This document shows, piece after piece, positions 44,098-52,050 of a stretch of DNA of 64,000 bases (the stretch's first letter is position 1; each line of letters starts with the position of its first letter). Position numbers and translations under genes: made by a program. The stretch comes from Brotaphodocola faecis (GTDB lineage Bacteria; Bacillota; Clostridia; Lachnospirales; Lachnospiraceae). Below the pieces are notes generated by a model. That model did no database searches. It was not told the origin of the DNA and was given only the letters and a program-made list of their open reading frames with translations. Location of the stretch: contig NZ_JBBMFJ010000010.1 in assembly GCF_040096075.1 (NCBI RefSeq), positions 1 to 64,000 of the forward strand. Direction: 5' to 3'.

Positions 44098-45132
44098 TCA
44101 CCCTCCAATTGCGCTCATACCGTGCGCTTCCGTAATCTGATCCGGCTGCTCGAAGCAATGCTCCGCCGGCTTTCCATATATGGCACGGGCCATGGCATCG
44201 AGAAGTTCTTTGTTCTCTGTACCTGAGACCCCAGACTGTACCGTTCTGGTCCGGCTGCCTTTCGCACAGCCGCTGACCGACTCCTGCTGTACGCGTTCAC
44301 CACGTAAAATTTTCCTCAGATCTGTTCCGTCTTCATAGCACAGGCAGGTCTTCAAAAATCCGGTGGATGTTAACCGAATCCGGTTGCAGGAGCCGCAGAA
44401 CTTTCCGTGCATGGCACTGATGAGACCGATGCTCCCCTGGTATCCCGGAATCTGATAATAGACCGCCGGTCCTGCTCCGTGCACCTTTTCATCGGCCTGA
44501 AGCTGCGGAAACTCCCTGCGGATTTCTTCCAGCAGTTCCTCGTTGCTGCGTCCCTCAGACCGCCGCCCTGCTCCAATGGGCATCAGCTCAATGAAGCGTA
44601 CATCCACCGGCTTGTCCTTTGCCAGTGAGATCAGGCATTTCCAGTCAGTATCCGGCATGGAGACTGCGTTAACCTTCACTTTCAAGCCAGCTGCCAGGGC
44701 TGCGTCGATGGCCAGCAGCACCTCCGGCAGAAGATTCTGTCCGGTGATGGCCGCAAATTTTTCTGCGTCCAGCGTATCCAGGCTAATGTTGATCTCATCC
44801 AGGCCCGCTTCCACCAGCTGCGGCAGGATGGCCCGCACCAGAGTTCCGTTGGTGGTCATGGCCATCTTCTCAATACCGGGAATTTCTTTTAACATCCGGA
44901 TCAGCTGCGGACAGCCCTTTCTGGCTAACGGCTCCCCACCGGTCAGGCGGATTTTGGTGATGCCGAGCTTTGCCCCGCACTCCGCAATCTGCCGGATCTC
45001 CTCAAAGCTTAAAATATCTTTATGTTCCACGCACTCGATACCGTTTGGCATGCAGTATTTGCAGCGCAGATTGCACCGGTCTGTCACCGAAATACGCAGA
45101 TATTTGATTTCTCTTCCCTGGGCATCTTTCAC
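44098..45132 (-). CDS. moaA: GTP 3',8-cyclase MoaA
   Basis: The 344-residue radical-SAM enzyme has the N-terminal cluster motif CNLRCKYCMPNG, the SAM-binding LTGGEPL, a C-terminal cluster with FCGSCNRIR and a third cysteine in KTCLCYEDG, and ends in the required double-glycine tail (MSAIGG). It starts molybdopterin synthesis from GTP. The start codon is GTG and overlaps the moaC stop (GTGA). Confidence 0.95.
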   Translation of the reverse strand: MKDAQGREIKYLRISVTDRCNLRCKYCMPNGIECVEHKDILSFEEIRQIAECGAKLGITKIRLTGGEPLARKGCPQLIRMLKEIPGIEKMAMTTNGTLVRAILPQLVEAGLDEINISLDTLDAEKFAAITGQNLLPEVLLAIDAALAAGLKVKVNAVSMPDTDWKCLISLAKDKPVDVRFIELMPIGAGRRSEGRSNEELLEEIRREFPQLQADEKVHGAGPAVYYQIPGYQGSIGLISAMHGKFCGSCNRIRLTSTGFLKTCLCYEDGTDLRKILRGERVQQESVSGCAKGSRTRTVQSGVSGTENKELLDAMARAIYGKPAEHCFEQPDQITEAHGMSAIGG

Positions 45133-45626
45133 GCCTGCTCACCGCCCTGTTCGCGCGGATTGATAAAATAACCGCTCTTGCCTCCGGTCTTCTCTGCCAG
45201 ATGGATGTCGCCGATCTCCATGGCCTTATCCACGGCCTTGCACATATCGTAAATAGTCAGCAGCGTGACCGACACTCCGGTCAGCGCTTCCATCTCCACA
45301 CCGGTCTTGCCGGTGGTCTTGGCGGTGCAGACTGCCTCAATCTCGCAGGTTTCCGGATGCAGGGTAAAGTCCACATTCAGTTTGGTCAGATTTAAAATGT
45401 GGCACAGCGGAATGAGTTCCGAAGTGCGCTTTGCCCCCATAATTCCGGCAATCCGTGCTACGCCCAGCACATCGCCTTTCGCCATGGTGCCTTTCTGGAT
45501 TTTCTCAAAACACTCCCCGCTCACGCGGATGCGGCCCCTGGCTACCGCCTCACGGACCGTCTCGCCCTTAGCAGTCACATCCACCATGCGGGCGTTGCCC
45601 TGTTCATCAAAATGAGTAAATTCCAT
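45129..45626 (-). CDS. moaC: Cyclic pyranopterin monophosphate synthase MoaC
   Basis: The 165-residue protein has MVDVTAKGETVREAVARG, KGDVLGVARIAGIMGAKRT, LIPLCHIL and VEMEALTGVSVTLLTIYDMCKAVDKAM, all conserved in MoaC. It acts just after MoaA. The ATG is one base after the upstream stop (TGATATG) with AAAGGG eight bases before it. Confidence 0.95.
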   Translation of the reverse strand: MEFTHFDEQGNARMVDVTAKGETVREAVARGRIRVSGECFEKIQKGTMAKGDVLGVARIAGIMGAKRTSELIPLCHILNLTKLNVDFTLHPETCEIEAVCTAKTTGKTGVEMEALTGVSVTLLTIYDMCKAVDKAMEIGDIHLAEKTGGKSGYFINPREQGGEQA

Positions 45627-45627
45627 A

Positions 45628-46686
45628 TCAATATCCCTTTCCAAAACCGCAATTCGGGAAAGTACAGGTCGGACAGTTTAAGCACAGGCCGCCCATACCG
45701 AGAGCTGCCAGCTCATCAGCAGTCACCTCATCATCCGCCATAACGCGCGGCAGCACCAGATCGAAGATGGTGCGCTTTGCGTACATCACGCAGCCCGGAA
45801 GTCCCATAATAACGGTTCTGCGGTTCTTGCCCTGCGCCATGCGGTCGTAGTAAGCCAATAAGAACATGGCACCCGGAAGCACCGGAGCTCCGTAAGAAAC
45901 AATGCGGGCACCGGTATTTTTGATAGCCAGCGGAGTCTTGTCATCCGGATCCACACTCATGCCGCCGGTACAGATCACGATATCTGCTCCTTTTTCGATC
46001 ATGTTGAGGATGCTGGCAGTTACCTTTTTATCATCATCATCCCAGGTAACGTGATCAATGACCTCGGTATCAAACTCGGACAGCTTGTCCACGATAACCG
46101 GAGTAAAGGTATCCTGAATGCGTCCATGGAACACCTCATTGCCGGTGGTCACAATGCCGACGTTCTTATGATGGAATGGCTTTAACTCCAGAATCGGCTT
46201 TCCGCCGGTCAGTTCCATGGTCTGTGCCTTCACCGTTTTCATCTTCTCTTCCTCAATGACCAGCGGAATGATGCGGGTACCTGCCAGCTTGTCCCCTTTC
46301 TTCACGGCGAAATTGCCGTGGCGGGTGGCGATCATCATCTGACCAAAGGCATTGACCCCTTTTAATGCCTTCGTGTCAATTTTCAAGAGACCGTCGCAGG
46401 CTGCGGTCAGCTCAATCTTGCCCTCCTTCGGCTGGGAACGCTCCATATGATCGCCCTTGCAGATTTCACAGAGCACTTCGGCTGCCTCATCCTCGTGGAG
46501 CATGCCCTCTTCCTTCTCCCAGACGTAGAGAGTATCCTTTCCCACGCTTAACAGCACCGGAATATCTTCCTTTGTGACAATGTGACCTTTGCGGAACACT
46601 GCGTCCTTGGTCACGCCACGGATAATCTGTGTAATGTCGTGACAGAGGACTGCGCCCTCCGCATCGACGGTTTTAATCAGTTTCAT
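45628..46686 (-). CDS. MoeA-like molybdopterin-binding protein with Cys-rich tail
   Basis: The 352-residue protein has a MoCF-binding domain (about residues 170-320: VGIVTTGNEVFHGRI, ICTGGMSVDPDDKTPLAIK, LPGCVMYAKRTIFDLVLPR). It lacks the full MoeA architecture and ends in a cysteine cluster (CLNCPTCTFPNCGFGKG). Proteins of this layout are found beside molybdenum hydroxylase maturation genes in clostridia. Its role may be metal or sulfur insertion, or cytidylyl transfer to the cofactor (inference). It is the first gene of the molybdenum operon. Confidence 0.75.
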   Translation of the reverse strand: MKLIKTVDAEGAVLCHDITQIIRGVTKDAVFRKGHIVTKEDIPVLLSVGKDTLYVWEKEEGMLHEDEAAEVLCEICKGDHMERSQPKEGKIELTAACDGLLKIDTKALKGVNAFGQMMIATRHGNFAVKKGDKLAGTRIIPLVIEEEKMKTVKAQTMELTGGKPILELKPFHHKNVGIVTTGNEVFHGRIQDTFTPVIVDKLSEFDTEVIDHVTWDDDDKKVTASILNMIEKGADIVICTGGMSVDPDDKTPLAIKNTGARIVSYGAPVLPGAMFLLAYYDRMAQGKNRRTVIMGLPGCVMYAKRTIFDLVLPRVMADDEVTADELAALGMGGLCLNCPTCTFPNCGFGKGY

Positions 46687-46749
46687 TGTTTGCTGCCTCC
46701 CAATTTTTGTGTGAATATTCTGTTTTTGTAACTGTTCCGTTTGATGCTG

Positions 46750-46773
46750 ACGTTATTTTTTTGTAAAAATAAC
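46750..46773. promoter_or_regulatory. Candidate ModE operator
   Basis: CGTTAT and ATAACG are spaced by 12 bases in a 24-base inverted repeat that extends into an A/T-rich interior. The half-sites and spacing equal those of the ModE site I recall for the E. coli modA promoter. It lies about 65 bases before the first gene of the molybdenum operon, and a ModE gene sits at the other end of that operon. The same repeat could also fold as an RNA hairpin. Confidence 0.55.
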
Positions 46774-46779
46774 GGTAGA

Positions 46780-46817
46780 TTTTTAAAACCGCCCTGCCTT
46801 CCGGCAGACCGGCTTTT
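46780..46817 (-). terminator. Probable terminator after the XdhC gene
   Basis: CTGCC and GGCAG with a GGAA loop, extended by GCCG against CGGT around one mismatch, are followed by TTTTAAAAAT on the minus strand. The U-tract is imperfect. Confidence 0.5.
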
Positions 46818-46902
46818 CAGATTATTCTATTGTAATCCATTTTTCTGAGAAATGCAATCCATTCTCTGCATTTTTGATAGGTTTTCTAACATTTTTTTAG
46901 GT

Positions 46903-47958
46903 TTATCCCTGTTCAATCAGCACCTGCATGATGCCGCCGCAGACCATGCCTTCTTCCTCTGCCACTTTTCCGGTCATGTCCACGTGACGGATCTGGTATG
47001 CGCCGCCCCGGATCACTTCCCGGGCGTGCTGCATGAGGTTGGCCTCCGCGCAGCCGCCGCCGATCGTTCCCTGGATCATGCCGGTCTCATAGACGATCAT
47101 CTTGGCTCCGGCCTTTCGCGGCGTGGAGCCTTTTGTGGTTAAAATGGTAATGATGGCCTTCTTCTGATCTGCAAATTTTTCCTCCGGCTCTGCCAGATCA
47201 TGGATCACTTCCATATCAATATCGGACTGGGAGACCCGTCTGGTTCCCTCTGCCGGTTTGCGTTTCACCTGAATAGCTTCTGCCAGAATGGCCACCGCGA
47301 TCTCCTCCGGAGTTACTGCGCCGATATCCAGTCCCACTGGTGTATGGATCCAGTCCAGCCACTCACGGCTGATGCCTTCTTCCTCCAGCGTATCCTTCAG
47401 TTCCCGGACGCGCTTTCTGGAACCGATCATGCCAAGGTATGCCGTCTCCGGCTGCTTCGCCAGCGCCCGCAGGCAGACACCGTCGTGACGGTGTCCTCTG
47501 GTTAAAAGCACCACGAAATCAGAGGAATTGACGTGAAGCTTTTCGATCGCGGAATCAAAATCCATACAGAGCACCTGTTTTGCGGTTGGGAAACGCAGCT
47601 GGTTGGCAAAGGACGGCCGGTCATCGGTCACGGTTACCGCAAAACCGGTCCGGGCCGCAAACTCCGCCAGTGCCAGGGACACATGGCCGCCGCCAAAGAT
47701 CAGCATGCGGTTTTCCTTGCAAAACGGCTCCGCAATCCATTTTTCCGTATGCTCATCCGCTCCAAAACCGGAAATGCAGACCTTCTTTTCAAAGGCCGCC
47801 TGCTGGGCCAGTGCCTCTGCTGCCTCCGGCTCCGCGCCTGGAACGTATATATGCTTTTCCAGCGTTCCGTCTTCCTTTAATTTTGTCAGCAGCAGCTTCT
47901 GGTTTTCCGACTGCAGGCCGGAAAGAAGCTCCCCATATACATTTTCAATCCCCATCAT
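46903..47958 (-). CDS. xdhC: XdhC/CoxI-family maturation factor with swapped domain order
   Basis: The 351-residue protein contains both XdhC halves, but the Rossmann-like XdhC_C part comes first (LIFGGGHVSLALAEFAARTG near residue 86, then LTRGHRHDGVCL and LGMIGSRKR). The XdhC_CoxI domain follows at about 268-345 (ITILTTKGSTPRKAGAKMIV, GTIGGGCAEA, VCGGIMQVLIEQ). In XdhC of Rhodobacter and most homologues the order is the reverse. XdhC protects the cofactor and adds its sulfido ligand before insertion into a hydroxylase. No hydroxylase is in the window. AGGAG precedes the ATG. Confidence 0.85.
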   Translation of the reverse strand: MMGIENVYGELLSGLQSENQKLLLTKLKEDGTLEKHIYVPGAEPEAAEALAQQAAFEKKVCISGFGADEHTEKWIAEPFCKENRMLIFGGGHVSLALAEFAARTGFAVTVTDDRPSFANQLRFPTAKQVLCMDFDSAIEKLHVNSSDFVVLLTRGHRHDGVCLRALAKQPETAYLGMIGSRKRVRELKDTLEEEGISREWLDWIHTPVGLDIGAVTPEEIAVAILAEAIQVKRKPAEGTRRVSQSDIDMEVIHDLAEPEEKFADQKKAIITILTTKGSTPRKAGAKMIVYETGMIQGTIGGGCAEANLMQHAREVIRGGAYQIRHVDMTGKVAEEEGMVCGGIMQVLIEQG

Positions 47959-48022
47959 TCACCTTCTCCTTTTTACAGTACATTTTTATAGCTTGCCTGA
48001 CTTATTTTCTGATTATCATTAT

Positions 48023-48051
48023 ATTTTATCAATTTTTTCGTGTTCTGTAAA
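48023..48051 (-). promoter_or_regulatory. Candidate promoter of the XdhC gene
   Basis: TTTACA and TAAAAT are separated by 17 bases, about 70 bases before the start codon. Confidence 0.4.
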
Positions 48052-48065
48052 CGTCATATGACTTA

Positions 48066-48087
48066 ATTATCACAGGATTATCACAGG
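48066..48087. repeat. Two tandem 11-bp copies in a divergent intergenic region
   Basis: ATTATCACAGG is repeated twice without a gap between the divergent XdhC and amidohydrolase genes. Copies one helical turn apart are a common layout for paired regulator contacts. No function is known. Confidence 0.5.
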
Positions 48088-48239
48088 AAATCATGTACCC
48101 GGCCGATTTCTCACAGAATCTAATGTAGGAAACAGAAAAATGTGCTATGATGATGCCATGCGACCTGAATTCTGATCAGATATTTTTCATGGACAGGATT
48201 CATTGATCCAATCCATATCATGGGAGGATTTCATTTCAT

Positions 48240-49565
48240 ATGAATAAGCAGAATTTTGAACAACAGTTTACATCCATCAGCGACCAGATCTGGGAATTTG
48301 CAGAAACCCGTTACCAGGAGTTCCGCTCCAGCGCCCTGCAGGCTGATTTTCTGGAAAAAGAAGGGTTTACCGTAACCCGGAATCTCGGCGGCATTGCCAC
48401 CGCGTTTTCTGCCAGTTTCGGTTCCGGTCATCCGGTCATCGGGCTTTTGGGAGAATTTGACGCACTGCCCCGCATGAACCAGACAGCTGATGTTCCTGAA
48501 AAGCAGGCGGACCGCCCCAGTGCGGCAGGTCATGGCTGCGGCCACAATCTTCTGGGAACCGGCACCATGGAGGCGGCCTGTCTCATCCGTGACTGGCTCC
48601 TGCAGACCCATTCAGAAGGAACCATAATCTACTTTGGCTGTCCGGCAGAGGAAGGCGGCGCCGGAAAAGCATTCTTAACCCGCTCCGGCTGCTTTGACGG
48701 CCTGGACTTTGCCCTGGCCTGGCACCCGGGTTCCAAAACCGGACTGATCAAAGAGGCTCTGGCCAATGTCCGTGTCATCTTCGACTTTACCGGAAAAAGT
48801 GCCCACGCTGCCGCTCATCCGGAGCTTGGCCGCTCTGCGTTAGATGCCTGTGAGCTTATGAACGTGGGTGTGAACTACCTGCGGGAGCATGTAAAAAGTG
48901 ATGCCCGCATGCATTACGCCTACTTAAATGACGGCGGTGACGCACCAAACATTGTCCCGGCTTCCGCCACCCTGCTCTATGCCCTGCGCGCCCCGGAAAG
49001 CGCTTATGTAGCTGAACTTTATGAGCGGGTAGGTGATGTGGCAAAGGGCGCTGCACTCATGACAGGAACTAAAGTTTCTTACCGGACCGTCAGTGCCTAT
49101 GCGGATCTGCTGTCCGTTCCGGCTATGGAAAAACTGATGATGGAAGCCATGCAGAAGGCGGAAAAACCAGAGTATACGGAGGCGGATTATGCGTATGCGG
49201 CTCAGTTTGCTGCTGATGAAAACTCCTCTTCCATCGACACCAACATTCTCCCTGCCGACCAGACCATCAATCTTGGCAGCACCGATGTCGGCGATGTGAG
49301 CTGGCAGATTCCCACTGGACTCATCGGTGTGGCTACCGAAGCCACCGGCTGTGCTCTCCACACCTGGCAGATCGTTGCCCAGGGAAAGAGCCCTCTGGCC
49401 CATAAAGGGATGCACTACGCGGCGCGGATTCTGTTTGCGGCTGCAAAAAAGCTGTATGAAAGCCCTGAACTCTGTGAACAGATTCAGGAAAATTACCGGG
49501 CCGTGAAGGGGAAACGCAATTACCACTCCATGCTTCCCGACTCTGTAAAACCCGGGGATTTTTAA
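48240..49565 (+). CDS. M20-family amidohydrolase (AbgB-like)
   Basis: The 441-residue metallopeptidase-fold protein has GLLGEFDALP, AAGHGCGHNLLGTG (metal ligands), CPAEEGGAGKAF (catalytic Glu pair), GKSAHAAAHPELGRSALDA and a late His in DVGDVSWQIPT and HTWQIVAQG. It is most like the p-aminobenzoyl-glutamate hydrolase subunit B group, but it may cut another N-acyl amino acid. GGGAGG lies about 12 bases before the ATG. A TGC-TATGAT extended -10 about 90 bases upstream is the likely promoter. Confidence 0.85.
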   Translation: MNKQNFEQQFTSISDQIWEFAETRYQEFRSSALQADFLEKEGFTVTRNLGGIATAFSASFGSGHPVIGLLGEFDALPRMNQTADVPEKQADRPSAAGHGCGHNLLGTGTMEAACLIRDWLLQTHSEGTIIYFGCPAEEGGAGKAFLTRSGCFDGLDFALAWHPGSKTGLIKEALANVRVIFDFTGKSAHAAAHPELGRSALDACELMNVGVNYLREHVKSDARMHYAYLNDGGDAPNIVPASATLLYALRAPESAYVAELYERVGDVAKGAALMTGTKVSYRTVSAYADLLSVPAMEKLMMEAMQKAEKPEYTEADYAYAAQFAADENSSSIDTNILPADQTINLGSTDVGDVSWQIPTGLIGVATEATGCALHTWQIVAQGKSPLAHKGMHYAARILFAAAKKLYESPELCEQIQENYRAVKGKRNYHSMLPDSVKPGDF

Positions 49566-49574
49566 TCTAATTTT

Positions 49575-49601
49575 GTAACTGTGAGGGTACTGAACAGTTA
49601 C
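49575..49601 (+). repeat. Short solo copy of a dispersed repeat end
   Basis: The 27-base segment starts GTAACTGTGAGGG and ends with TACTGAACAGTTAC. It is the exact reverse complement of the first 27 bases of the 133-bp element in the copper operon. It lies directly after the amidohydrolase stop codon. Confidence 0.8.
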
Positions 49602-49631
49602 GACTATTTTCAAATCCTCTGCCTGTAAACC

Positions 49632-49661
49632 TTGCACAACACTGACCGACTTTGTTATAAT
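49632..49661 (+). promoter_or_regulatory. Promoter of glgP
   Basis: TTGCAC and a perfect TATAAT are separated by 18 bases, about 60 bases before the glgP start. Confidence 0.65.
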
Positions 49662-49719
49662 ATAAACAGTTTTTATTTCTGTGATTCATCACACTTCAGG
49701 GAAAGGAGTTTCTATTACT

Positions 49720-51990
49720 ATGAATCTGACAAAAGCAGTAAAAGAAAAATATAAAAAGCCGCTGGCTTCCTGCACCAACGAGGAGATTTATATCAGCCTG
49801 TTAGAGCAGGTAAAAGAACTGGCAAAAGAGAAAGAAACTGTTTCCGCCTCCAAAACCACCAGTAAGCGCAAGCTCTACTATATTTCCGCTGAGTTTCTGA
49901 TTGGTAAGCTGCTCTCCAACAACCTCATCAACTTGGGTCTTTACGATGAAGTAAAAAAAGAACTGGCTGCCGCAGGCAAGAGCCTTGCCGAAATCGAGGA
50001 ACTGGAGCCGGAGCCATCCCTTGGCAACGGCGGCCTGGGACGTCTGGCTGCCTGCTTTGTGGATTCCATCGCCACCCTGGGCTTAAACGGTGACGGTGTT
50101 GGCTTAAACTATCATTATGGTCTGTTCAAACAGGTTTTTGACAAGAAGCATCTCCAGCAGGAGACCCCGAACCCATGGATTGAAAATGAAAGCTGGCTGA
50201 CGAAAACTGAGACCAGCTATCAGGTTCCCTTCGGCGGGTTTACCGTAACTTCCCGTCTCTATGACCTGGATGTGACCGGCTACGACAACCACTCCACCCG
50301 CCTGCGTCTGTTCGACCTGGAATCTGTAGATGAGAGCATCGTGAAAGACGGCATCGATTTTGACAAAACCGAAATTGAGAAGAACCTGACTCTGTTCCTC
50401 TACCCGGATGACTCCGATGACAAGGGACGTCTGCTGCGTGTGTACCAGCAGTATTTCATGGTCAGTAACGCCGCCCAGCTGATTCTGGACGAGTGCATCG
50501 CCCGCGGCTCCAACCTGCACGACCTGGCTGACTACGCTGCTGTTCAGATCAACGACACCCACCCGTCCATGGTAATCCCGGAGCTGATCCGTCTGCTGGG
50601 CCAGCACGGCATTTTGATGGATGAGGCGATTTCCATCGTATCCAAAGTGTGCGCTTACACAAATCACACGATTCTGGCAGAGGCACTGGAGAAATGGCCG
50701 ATTGCCTTCCTGAACAAGGCCGTTCCGCAGTTAATGCCGATCATCCGCGAGCTGGACAACCGCATCCGCGCGACCGTAAAAGATGAGAGTACCTACATTA
50801 TCCAGAACGGTCTGGTACACATGGCCCATATGGATATCCATTACGGCTACAGTGTCAACGGCGTGGCTTATCTGCACACCGAGATCTTAAAGAACACGGA
50901 GCTGAACAACTTCTACAAGCTTTACCCGGAGCGCTTCAACAACAAGACCAACGGCATCACCTTCCGCCGCTGGCTCATGGCATGCAATCCGGAGCTTTCC
51001 GCCCTCATCACCTCTCTCATCGGAGAAGGCTGGAAGAAAGATGCCATGGAGCTGGAGAAACTGGGGGCATCTATATCCGATCCGGCCGTGCTCACAAAGC
51101 TTCTGCATGTAAAAGCAGAAAAGAAAAACCAGCTTGTCTCTTATTTAAAAGAAACTCAGGGACTGGAGCTGAACCCGGATTCCATTTTCGACATTCAGGT
51201 AAAACGCCTGCACGAGTACAAACGCCAGCAGATGAACGCTCTCTACGTCATTCACAAATACCTGGAAATCAAGGCCGGAAAGATTCCGAAAAAGCCAATC
51301 ACCGTACTGTTTGGCGCAAAAGCTGCCCCGGCTTACGTAATTGCGAAGGACATTATCCACTTAATTTTATGTTTGCAGGAACTTATCAACAACGACCCGG
51401 AAGTAAGTCCACATCTGAACGTTTTTATGGTGGAAAACTACAATGTGACCCTGGCAGAAAAGCTGATCCCAGCCTGTGATATCTCCGAGCAGATTTCCCT
51501 GGCTTCCAAGGAGGCATCCGGAACCGGCAACATGAAATTCATGTTAAACGGAGCCCTGACTCTGGGAACCATGGACGGTGCCAACGTAGAAATTGCCGAA
51601 CCGGTTGGCAAAGACAACATCTTCACCTTCGGCGAGTCCTCCGAGACCGTCATTGCCCGCTACGAGCGTGGTGACTACAAGTCCAAAGACTGGTACGAGA
51701 AGGATAAAGACTTAAAAGCCGCTGTGGATTTCATTGTGGGAAAAGAAATGATGAAGATCGGCCAGAAAGAAAATCTGGAACGTCTCTACGCGGAACTGTT
51801 AAACAAAGACTGGTTCATGACCTTCCCGGACTTTGAAGATTATGTCAAGACCCGTGAAGAAGCCTACGCGGCCTACACCAACCGTACCGAGTGGGCAAAA
51901 AAAATGCTGGTCAACATCAGCAAAGCCGGATTCTTCTCCTCCGACCGCACCATTGCGCAGTATAATGAAGAGATCTGGAAACTTTCATAA
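49720..51990 (+). CDS. glgP: Glycogen/maltodextrin phosphorylase
   Basis: The 756-residue GT35 enzyme has SLGNGGLGRLAACF near the N-terminus, INDTHPSMVIPELIR, and the pyridoxal-phosphate lysine in EASGTGNMKFMLNGAL. It releases glucose-1-phosphate from alpha-glucans. At about 750 residues it is shorter than the 815-residue E. coli enzyme, as usual in clostridia. I use the ATG eleven bases after AAAGGAG. No other glycogen gene is near; the gene stands alone between its promoter and terminator. Confidence 0.95.
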   Translation: MNLTKAVKEKYKKPLASCTNEEIYISLLEQVKELAKEKETVSASKTTSKRKLYYISAEFLIGKLLSNNLINLGLYDEVKKELAAAGKSLAEIEELEPEPSLGNGGLGRLAACFVDSIATLGLNGDGVGLNYHYGLFKQVFDKKHLQQETPNPWIENESWLTKTETSYQVPFGGFTVTSRLYDLDVTGYDNHSTRLRLFDLESVDESIVKDGIDFDKTEIEKNLTLFLYPDDSDDKGRLLRVYQQYFMVSNAAQLILDECIARGSNLHDLADYAAVQINDTHPSMVIPELIRLLGQHGILMDEAISIVSKVCAYTNHTILAEALEKWPIAFLNKAVPQLMPIIRELDNRIRATVKDESTYIIQNGLVHMAHMDIHYGYSVNGVAYLHTEILKNTELNNFYKLYPERFNNKTNGITFRRWLMACNPELSALITSLIGEGWKKDAMELEKLGASISDPAVLTKLLHVKAEKKNQLVSYLKETQGLELNPDSIFDIQVKRLHEYKRQQMNALYVIHKYLEIKAGKIPKKPITVLFGAKAAPAYVIAKDIIHLILCLQELINNDPEVSPHLNVFMVENYNVTLAEKLIPACDISEQISLASKEASGTGNMKFMLNGALTLGTMDGANVEIAEPVGKDNIFTFGESSETVIARYERGDYKSKDWYEKDKDLKAAVDFIVGKEMMKIGQKENLERLYAELLNKDWFMTFPDFEDYVKTREEAYAAYTNRTEWAKKMLVNISKAGFFSSDRTIAQYNEEIWKLS

Positions 51991-52015
51991 AAATACTATA
52001 CTAAAAAAAACAAAT

Positions 52016-52050
52016 GAGGAGCCGCTGCTGTGGCTCCTCGGTTTTATTTT
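52016..52050 (+). terminator. Terminator of glgP
   Basis: GAGGAGCC and GGCTCCTC form a perfect stem followed by GGTTTTATTTT. It overlaps the 3' end of the convergent gene. Confidence 0.85.

Noticed and set aside
46727..46736. GTAACTGTTC resembling the ends of the dispersed repeat
   Set aside because: Only ten bases match and the following bases diverge at once, so it is too short to call a third copy.
48061..48090. Direct repeats considered as a CRISPR fragment
   Set aside because: There are only two abutting 11-base units with no spacers, and no cas genes are seen.
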